From Gemmatimonadales bacterium (GTDB lineage: Bacteria; Gemmatimonadota; Gemmatimonadetes; Gemmatimonadales; GWC2-71-9), in NCBI GenBank assembly GCA_025924275.1, contig JAICEH010000122.1:1-6388 (forward strand): a DNA stretch of 6,388 nucleotides, written 5' to 3'. The first letter of the stretch is position 1. Every line of letters starts with the position of its first letter. The translations under genes were made by a program, and so were the position numbers. Of this stretch, positions 1 to 5,082 are shown piece after piece. The notes under the pieces are model-generated. The model had not been told where the DNA came from and ran no database searches. It saw only the letters and a program-made list of their open reading frames with translations.

Positions 1-1065
1 GGGGTGGAGGGGCAGAGCGCAACCGAGGTGCCGAAGTCCCTTCCCCGGGCCGAGGTCCGCTGGAGCGCCGACCTGGCGACGCTGCGCCGGACGTGGCACG
101 CCTGGCGCGCGTTCCGGGGCGAGCGGGACTGGGCGGTGCGGGCGGCGGCGGCCGGGCTCCGGGTGGTCCGGGCCGGGGTCCACCGCGCGGTCATCTCCTG
201 CGGGCCGCCGCACGGCGTGCACCTCGCCGGCCGCTGGATCGCCGAGTCGAGCCGGCTGCCCTTCGTGATGGACATGCGGGACCCCTGGAGCCAGCAGCAG
301 CGGCTCGTCGAGTCGGTGGCGAGCCCCCTCTGGTACCGGATCGCGGAGGCGGAGGAAGGGCGCGCGGTGGCGCGGAGCGCCCTCGTGGCGTGCAACACCG
401 AGCCCGCCGCGGCCGCGATGCGCCTGCGGTATCCCGCGGCCCGGGTGATCACCGTGATGAACGGGACCGACGAGCTGGACATCCCCCCGGTGGCGCCGGG
501 CGGGCGGTTCGTGCTGGGCTACGCCGGCAGCGTGTACCTCGACCGGGACCCGGCTCCGCTCTTCCGGGCCTGCGCCGCGGTCGTCCGGGAGCTCGGCCTC
601 GCCCCGGCAGAGTTCGGCGTCGAGTTCATCGGCTATGGCTCGAGGTACAACGGGCGATCCCTGGTGCAGATCGCGGAGGCGGAGGGGCTCGGGCCCTGGT
701 TCAGCCACGGGGCGGCGCGGCCCCACGGGGAGGCGATGGCGTTCCTGGCCTCGTGCGCGATGCTGGTGAGCCTGCCGCAGGACAGCACCCTCGCCATTCC
801 CTCGAAGGTGTTCGAGTACCTCCGGTTCCCGGCCTGGGTGCTGGCGCTCACCGAGCGCCCCAGCGCCACGGCGACGGTGCTGGAGGGGACGGAGGCGGAC
901 GTCGTCGCACCGCACGACGAGCGGGCCATCGCGGCCGCGGTGCGGAGCCGGTACCGCCAGTTCGTCGCCGCCGGCCGGCCCGAGCCGCTTGGCCGGGACC
1001 CGCGCCTCACCCGGCGCCACCAGGCCGGCCTCCTCCTCGACGCGCTCGAGGAGGTCACGCGGTAG
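1..1065 (+). CDS. GT-B fold glycosyltransferase, GT4-like (5' end outside window)
   Basis: Probably transfers a sugar from an activated donor to a growing lipid-linked glycan at the cytoplasmic face of the membrane; donor and acceptor are unknown. The frame is open from base 1. The first possible start is a GTG at position 4, but the protein from there (353 residues) begins in mid-domain: the usual N-terminal beta-strand with a glycine-rich loop is missing, so probably some 50-90 residues lie upstream. Numbered from that GTG, residues 64-70 (ISCGPPH) and 86-95 (PFVMDMRDPW) match the acceptor-side domain of GT4 enzymes. Residues 148-155 (VITVMNGT) lead into the linker, and 170-176 (VLGYAGS) open the donor-binding domain. 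Residues 265-273 (IPSKVFEYL) carry the conserved donor-site glutamate, E271. The stop is TAG at 1063-1065, nine bases from the stop of the convergent gene. Family call is firm; GT4 versus a related family is less so. Confidence 0.88.
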   Translation, partial: GVEGQSATEVPKSLPRAEVRWSADLATLRRTWHAWRAFRGERDWAVRAAAAGLRVVRAGVHRAVISCGPPHGVHLAGRWIAESSRLPFVMDMRDPWSQQQRLVESVASPLWYRIAEAEEGRAVARSALVACNTEPAAAAMRLRYPAARVITVMNGTDELDIPPVAPGGRFVLGYAGSVYLDRDPAPLFRACAAVVRELGLAPAEFGVEFIGYGSRYNGRSLVQIAEAEGLGPWFSHGAARPHGEAMAFLASCAMLVSLPQDSTLAIPSKVFEYLRFPAWVLALTERPSATATVLEGTEADVVAPHDERAIAAAVRSRYRQFVAAGRPEPLGRDPRLTRRHQAGLLLDALEEVTR

Positions 1066-1080
1066 CGCCGGCGCCTACCG
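1060..1080. terminator. possible bidirectional hairpin between convergent genes
   Basis: The only gap between the convergent glycosyltransferase and ThDP-enzyme genes is 1066-1074. An inverted repeat covers it and both stop codons: CGGTA (1060-1064) pairs with TACCG (1076-1080), the 10-base palindrome GCGCCGGCGC (1065-1074) lies inside, and C1075 is a one-base bulge. Folded with a CCGG loop this is a strong stem in RNA from either direction. There is no run of T on either side, so it is not a classical intrinsic terminator. Part of the symmetry follows from two TAG stops facing each other. Function is inferred from position only. Confidence 0.3.
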
Positions 1081-2781
1081 GAGCCGGCGGCGCAGCCATC
1101 CCAGCAGGCCGGCCGGCACCGCGCGACGGACGAACGCCCGGCCGGCGCCCGCGGCGCGCAGCCGGTCGAACGACCCCGAATCCCCCAGCACCACCTCCAC
1201 CAGCACCGGCCGCCCCGCGCCGGCCGCCTCGGCGAGGACGCCGCGCGGGTCCCCCGCCAGGAGCCGGTACTGCGCGCCCACCGCGGCCGCGAAGGCGGCG
1301 TAGTCGACCGGACCGACCTGGACCGCGTGGGCGTGGCCGTGCTCGGCGAGCTGCTGCCGGCGGATCAGGCCGAGGTACCCGTCGTTGAGGACGATCACGA
1401 CGAGCGGGACCCGCTCCCGCACCGCGGTCACCAGCTCCAGGCCCGCCATCGCGAACCCGCCATCGCCCGTGACACAGGCCACCGCCCGCCCGGGCAGGGC
1501 CAGCGCGGCGCCGACCGCGGCGGGAACGCCGAAGCCCATGCTCTGGAAGTCGCTCGGGGCGAGGAAGGTGCGGGGCGCGAGCACCGGCAGGTGCCGGCGC
1601 GCCATCGCCTGGTGGAGCCCGGAGTCCATCAGGACCACGGCATCGCGCGGGAGCGCCTCGCGGAGGGCGGCGAAGAACCCCGCCGGCGCGGGGTCGGCGA
1701 GGCCGGCGAAGCGCGGCTCCGCCCCGGCGGCCGGGAGCCCGGACCGCGCCGCCGCGACCTCCGCCGCGGCCCACGGCGGCCGGCGGCCACCCCCGAGCCG
1801 CGGATCAGCTAGCAATCTGGAAAGCAATGACGGGGCATCGGCCTGGATCCGCGTCGCGGCCCGGGGCCCCGCATCGAGCACCTGGGCCGAGGCGTCCACC
1901 CGTGCCAGCCGGTCCGGGCGGAGCCGGAGCCGGAACCCGCCGGTCCCGTTGTGGGTGCCCTTCCAGCCCAGGGCCAGCACCAGGTCGGCGCGTTCCGCGA
2001 GCGCGTTGACCTGCTCGACCAGGAGGCCGAGGTCCCGCCCGAGGGAGAGGGGATGGTCCTCGGGCAGCACGCCGCGGCCGGAGAGCGAGGTGACCACGGG
2101 GGCGCCCAGGTGCTCCGCGAGAGCCGCCACCTGGTGCGCCCCTCCCTCCGCGCCCTGGCCCGCGAGGATGAGCGGGCGCTCTGCCGACAGGAGCAGGGTG
2201 GCGAGGCGCTCGACCTCCACCGGGGATGGGGGCGCCGGCTCCAGCCCGGGGTCGGGCAGCTCGGCGTCGGCACGCCCGGAGAGCGCCTCCGGCGCCAGCT
2301 CGAGGACCACCGGTCCCGGCTCGCCCGAGAGGGCCAGGCGGATCGCCCGGGCGGCGAGCGTAGGCACCTCCGCGGCCGCCGCGGCGCGGAGCACGCCCTT
2401 GGTGACCGGCGCCAGGCCCGCGCCCTGGTCCCACGCCTGCAGCGGGAAGGCGTGGCCCGGATCGGCGGCGGGCGTGCCGGTGAGGACCAGGATCGGGGTC
2501 GAATCGTGATGCGCCTCGGCGATGCCGGCGTAGGCCCAGGCGAGACCGGGGCCCTGGATCGCCGCGACCACACCGAGCCCACCGGACGCGCGGGCGTAGC
2601 CGCACGCCATCATCGTGGCCGCGAGCTCGTGGCTCGCCTGCACGGTGCGGAGCGCGCTCAGGCGGAGGGCCTCGAAGAGTGCCACGTTCTGCGTGCCCGG
2701 CAGCCCGAAGACGTGGGCCACCCCGGCCCGCTCGAGGACCCGGCAGAGCAGCTCGGCCCCGGTCCCGGCGGCGCGGGTCAC
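1075..2781 (-). CDS. thiamine-diphosphate-dependent enzyme, acetolactate-synthase-like superfamily
   Basis: Probably decarboxylates a 2-keto acid and releases or transfers the resulting aldehyde unit, in the cytoplasm. The 568-residue length is usual for this superfamily. Residues 3-170 form the N-terminal PYR domain, with VFGLPGT at 24-30 and catalytic E52 in the motif SHELAA, the glutamate that activates ThDP. K128 (PVTKG) aligns with the conserved TK. Residues about 187-325 are the central domain (GVLPEDHPL at 237-245), and about 360-530 the PP domain, with SMGFGVPAAVGAAL at 414-427 and the ThDP/Mg site GDG (439-441) to ND (466-467). Differences from true acetolactate synthase: the FAD-contact motif RFDDR is replaced around 273-283 (WKGTHNGTGGF), and the tryptophan after the ND motif is Q476. 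The stretch YLGLIR (469-474) recalls glyoxylate carboligase, but that enzyme lacks the catalytic glutamate. The GTG start overlaps the upstream stop as GTGA and has a GGGAG site 8 bases upstream. Last gene of its operon; substrate unknown. Confidence 0.92.
   Translation of the reverse strand: MTRAAGTGAELLCRVLERAGVAHVFGLPGTQNVALFEALRLSALRTVQASHELAATMMACGYARASGGLGVVAAIQGPGLAWAYAGIAEAHHDSTPILVLTGTPAADPGHAFPLQAWDQGAGLAPVTKGVLRAAAAAEVPTLAARAIRLALSGEPGPVVLELAPEALSGRADAELPDPGLEPAPPSPVEVERLATLLLSAERPLILAGQGAEGGAHQVAALAEHLGAPVVTSLSGRGVLPEDHPLSLGRDLGLLVEQVNALAERADLVLALGWKGTHNGTGGFRLRLRPDRLARVDASAQVLDAGPRAATRIQADAPSLLSRLLADPRLGGGRRPPWAAAEVAAARSGLPAAGAEPRFAGLADPAPAGFFAALREALPRDAVVLMDSGLHQAMARRHLPVLAPRTFLAPSDFQSMGFGVPAAVGAALALPGRAVACVTGDGGFAMAGLELVTAVRERVPLVVIVLNDGYLGLIRRQQLAEHGHAHAVQVGPVDYAAFAAAVGAQYRLLAGDPRGVLAEAAGAGRPVLVEVVLGDSGSFDRLRAAGAGRAFVRRAVPAGLLGWLRRRLR
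1804..1830 (-). other. island of AT-rich, locally rare codons inside the ThDP-enzyme gene
   Basis: Codons 318-326 of the ThDP enzyme read TCA TTG CTT TCC AGA TTG CTA GCT GAT, encoding SLLSRLLAD. Eight of these nine (all but TCC) are of types almost absent from the rest of the gene, which uses CTG/CTC, CGG/CGC, GCC/GCG and GAC. The stretch lies at the junction of the central and PP domains. It holds a short direct repeat, AGCAAT at 1811-1816 and 1823-1828 on the plus strand, with a 12-base period, and the palindrome GCTAGC at 1808-1813. The frame is intact. The codon anomaly is seen directly; its cause is unknown. Confidence 0.7.
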
Positions 2782-3836
2782 GGCGCCCGCTCCCGGCGGC
2801 GGCCCAGGGCCCGGGCCGCGAGTTCCCGGGCGGTGCGCGCCAGCCGTCCGCGGGCCGCACTCGCACGCCACCGGAGCGTGGGGCGGGATTCGACGACCTG
2901 GCAGACGGCGAGGTCCGCACCCAGCTGGCTCTTGAAATGGGTGACGGGGTTGAGGGCCGCGTCGGTGAGGTCGTTGGCGGCGTGTCCCGCGGCGGCCAGC
3001 GCCTCGAAGGCGCGCCACCGGAGGAAGGCGGAGGCGCCGAGCTTCTGGTACTCCGCCTCCGCCCCCGCGCAGACGGTGTGGGTCACCGGGTGCCGTCCAG
3101 TGAGGACGAGCTGCATCGCTGCGGGCGCGCCGCCGGGAGCGCGGGCGAAGAACAGCCGGCAGAGCCCGGCGCGCGCCAGCCGCTGGAGGAAGCCGCGGAA
3201 TGCCTCCTCGGGCAGGTATGGCGGCTGGTCCTGCCGCCGGAGCGCCTCCACGTGAAGCCGGTAGAAGGCGGCGAAGTCGTCGTCCTCCGACAGGGTGAGC
3301 CCCGCGCGGTCGCAGCGGTCCACCAGCCGCCGGAGGTTCTGCTCCATCCGTCCGCGGAGGTCGGCCAGGTCGCCGAGCGGTGCCACGTAGGTGTACCCCG
3401 GATGGGCCGACCAGCCTCGCGCGAGCAGCGGGCGCACGTCCTGCAGGGTGGGACGGCAGCGGAGGGTCACCCGGTCGTAGCCGCGCGCCTCCACCGCGGC
3501 CGCCAGCGCGGTCAGCGCCTCGACCTGCCGCGCGGTCCGCTGCGAGGGGTAGCGGGTCTCCCAGGCCCGGAGGACCGGGCTCATGTAGTAGAGCAGGAGC
3601 CGCGGGCCCGCGGTGCGGAGCCCGCCACGGCCCGGCTCGCGGAGCGGGAGGCCTGCCACGATCTCCGGGCCCCGGCGCGCCACGAGCACCCGGAATCGCC
3701 CGCCGGCCGCAGCGGCGAGGGCGTCGAGGTAGCCGGTGGTGGCGTAGGCGCTGCCCTCCGGCGAGGCGGCGACGAAGTCGTCCCACGCGGCGAACTCGCC
3801 CTCCGGCAGCTCGGTGACCTCGAGGTCGCGGCTCAT
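2778..3836 (-). CDS. FemAB/BioF2-like GNAT acyltransferase (Acetyltransf_6 type)
   Basis: Probably moves an acyl or aminoacyl group onto an amine or hydroxyl, plausibly a sugar or peptide of a surface polymer, in the cytoplasm. The protein has 352 residues, usual for these double-GNAT proteins, with no signal peptide or membrane segment. Residues 5-130 are the N-terminal GNAT-like half (SAYATTGYLDAL at 29-40, a substrate-pocket type motif). Residues about 160-315 form the second half: NLRRLVDRCDRAG (167-179), the FYRLHVEAL helix (191-199), a strand pair RLFFAR...AAMQLVL (227-245), KLGASAFLRW (265-274), and NDLTDAALNPVTHFKSQLGA (288-307), which resembles the C-terminal signature of FemAB-like proteins. 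The tail (319-352) is arginine-rich and perhaps disordered. The ATG overlaps the ATP-grasp stop as ATGA; no strong ribosome site precedes it, so initiation probably relies on coupling. Its TGA overlaps the next start. Similar proteins occur in exosortase-linked polysaccharide loci, but no PEP-CTERM or exosortase gene is visible here. Confidence 0.85.
   Translation of the reverse strand: MSRDLEVTELPEGEFAAWDDFVAASPEGSAYATTGYLDALAAAAGGRFRVLVARRGPEIVAGLPLREPGRGGLRTAGPRLLLYYMSPVLRAWETRYPSQRTARQVEALTALAAAVEARGYDRVTLRCRPTLQDVRPLLARGWSAHPGYTYVAPLGDLADLRGRMEQNLRRLVDRCDRAGLTLSEDDDFAAFYRLHVEALRRQDQPPYLPEEAFRGFLQRLARAGLCRLFFARAPGGAPAAMQLVLTGRHPVTHTVCAGAEAEYQKLGASAFLRWRAFEALAAAGHAANDLTDAALNPVTHFKSQLGADLAVCQVVESRPTLRWRASAARGRLARTARELAARALGRRRERAP
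2790..2794 (-). promoter_or_regulatory. ribosome binding site of the ThDP-enzyme gene
   Basis: On the minus strand GGGAG lies 8 bases before the GTG start at 2781, inside the last codons of the acyltransferase gene. It supports this GTG as the start. The much longer open frame extending upstream to 4116 overlaps the two well-recognised upstream genes in another frame and is not coding there. Confidence 0.6.
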
Positions 3837-5035
3837 CCGCGGCCCCGCGCGAGCCGGCGCCGGATCCACCGCGACGCCGTCTCCCCCATTTCGGCCAGCG
3901 CGGGCAGCGGATCGCCCCACCGGAACACCGGCTGGTCGGCGGCGAGCGCCGCCGCGGCCCACCGGACCATCCGGGTCGGCGACCCCCCGCGCCACGTCCG
4001 GGTCGCGTGCCAGTCGTAGTAGGGGTAGACGCACCGCCGGCCCGTGGCATACCCCGCCACCGGCGCCACCGGGCCGCCCAGGGCATCCTGCCAGGCAAGC
4101 CGCGGCACGTTGACACCGCAGCGCGCCGCGAACTCGACGTACCACCACATGCGCGCGTTCACCTCGAGCAGCCGGAAGACGTCGTCGCGAGCATCCTGCT
4201 TGAACTCCGCGCTGAAGGGACCCCGGTAGCCGAGGGCGGCGAGCAGCCCGGTGATCGACTCGACCGCGGGGCTGGCCTCTGCCGGCGGCACGCTCACCAT
4301 CGCCGAGCTGTTCCCGAAGTCGGGCGGGTACATCCGGAGCCGCCGGCGGACGAGCAGGCCCGGGATCCGCCCCGCCCCGTCCACCAGCCCGTCCACGAAC
4401 CAGTGGCGGTCCGGCCCGCCCGGCACGTACTCCTGGAGCAGCACCGCCACGCCGGCGGCGGCCAGCTCGGCCCGCCTCGACTCCGCCTCCGCCCGAGAGC
4501 GGATCCAGAACCCCTTCACCCCGAACCGGGCGAAGCACGCCTGCGAGTCGAGCGGCTTGAGGAACGCCGAGGCGAACACCGCCGCCGGGATGGCGTCCGG
4601 CAGCGCTCCCGTGCCGAGCACCCACGTTGCCGGGTGCGGGGTGCCGTGGCGCGCCAGCGCTCCGGCGAACCGGGCCTTGTCGACCAGCTGGTCGAGCACG
4701 GCGGGCGGGGCGACGGACGCGGGGAAGCGCGCGGCCAGGTCGCCCGAGAGGCGCGCCGTGGCCCCGGCCCACGCATCCGAGCAGGGGAGGAGCACGGCGC
4801 GCTCGAGCGGGACGCGGCCCAGCAGCCCCGCGAGGTCGGTACCGGCGTCGCCCCCCGGCAGGCGGCGCGCGTGGCGGCTCCGCGAGGCGGGGGGGCGGGC
4901 CGCAGGCGGGAGCCACGCCGGGATGCCCGCGGACGCGAGGGCCCGCACCGTGCCGAGTGCGGTCACCCCGCTGCCGAGCACGAGCGCCGGGACCGGTCGT
5001 CCGGCATGGTTGTTGTACATTCCATCCGCCGCCAT
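3833..5035 (-). CDS. ATP-grasp carboxylate-amine ligase-like protein
   Basis: Probably activates a carboxylate as acyl-phosphate with ATP and joins it to an amine (or another nucleophile) in the cytoplasm; both substrates are unknown. 400 residues from the ATG at 5035. Residues 16-42 form a Rossmann-like pre-ATP-grasp strand and loop (VLGSGVTALGTVRAL at 19-33). VDKARF (118-123) and FLKP (158-161) supply the lysines expected to bind ATP, K120 and K160. LLQEYVPGG (199-207) is the hinge strand. RRRLRMYPPDFGNSS (230-244) is a substrate-side loop. AEF (276-278) and LLEVNAR (289-295) give the metal ligands E277, E291 and N293. The pattern KP-x3-C-F-x-R-F-G-x-K at 160-174 and the WWYVEFAARCGVNVP block (297-311) resemble carboxylate-amine ligases distantly related to D-aspartate ligase. 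First gene of the operon, with the best ribosome site in the window; ends in an ATGA overlap. A GTG at 5074 would add 13 residues but has no such site. Confidence 0.9.
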   Translation of the reverse strand: MAADGMYNNHAGRPVPALVLGSGVTALGTVRALASAGIPAWLPPAARPPASRSRHARRLPGGDAGTDLAGLLGRVPLERAVLLPCSDAWAGATARLSGDLAARFPASVAPPAVLDQLVDKARFAGALARHGTPHPATWVLGTGALPDAIPAAVFASAFLKPLDSQACFARFGVKGFWIRSRAEAESRRAELAAAGVAVLLQEYVPGGPDRHWFVDGLVDGAGRIPGLLVRRRLRMYPPDFGNSSAMVSVPPAEASPAVESITGLLAALGYRGPFSAEFKQDARDDVFRLLEVNARMWWYVEFAARCGVNVPRLAWQDALGGPVAPVAGYATGRRCVYPYYDWHATRTWRGGSPTRMVRWAAAALAADQPVFRWGDPLPALAEMGETASRWIRRRLARGRG

Positions 5036-5082
5036 CACCCGACCTCCACTGCGACCGGACCCGTGCGCGAACACTCACCCCG
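5036..5082. promoter_or_regulatory. short divergent intergenic region
   Basis: These 47 bases separate the start of the minus-strand operon from the GTG start of the flippase, so promoters for both directions should lie here or extend into the coding ends. No convincing -35/-10 pair is visible on either strand. The inverted repeat TCACC-CC-GGTGA (5075-5086) overlaps the flippase GTG and could be an operator or chance. The most AT-rich patch nearby is 5008-5022, within the first codons of the ATP-grasp gene; TACATT at 5016-5021 matches a -10 hexamer at four of six positions. Confidence 0.35.
5042..5047 (-). promoter_or_regulatory. strong ribosome binding site of the ATP-grasp gene
   Basis: The minus strand reads GGAGGT, then six bases, then ATG at 5035. 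This ideal Shine-Dalgarno spacing decides the start. It argues against the GTG at 5074 and the in-frame ATG at 5020, which would put the site 21 bases away. It also indicates that this organism uses conventional Shine-Dalgarno initiation. Confidence 0.85.

Noticed and set aside
339..685. A 17-base exact repeat (339-355 and 669-685) in the glycosyltransferase, encoding IAEAE both times.
   Set aside because: The two copies are exactly 110 codons apart in the two different GT-B domains, with no similarity around them. It is probably coincidence from the same short helix sequence and codon bias.
93..1388. A long plus-strand frame overlapping the glycosyltransferase and the end of the ThDP gene.
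   Set aside because: The translation is Arg/Gly/Ala/Pro-rich, without motifs, and crosses two genes with clear domains.
1075..2781. Naming the ThDP enzyme ilvB or gcl.
   Set aside because: The FAD motif and tryptophan of IlvB are missing, and the catalytic glutamate present here is absent from Gcl, so neither symbol is justified.
1951..4019. Long plus-strand frames opposite the ThDP-enzyme and acyltransferase genes.
   Set aside because: They are low-complexity antisense shadows. The minus strand carries the conserved catalytic motifs.
2782..4116. An upstream extension of the ThDP-enzyme frame that would make a 1013-residue fusion.
   Set aside because: The extra region is Arg/Gly/Pro-rich shadow of the acyltransferase and the end of the ATP-grasp gene. 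The ThDP fold begins at the GTG at 2781, which has its own ribosome site.
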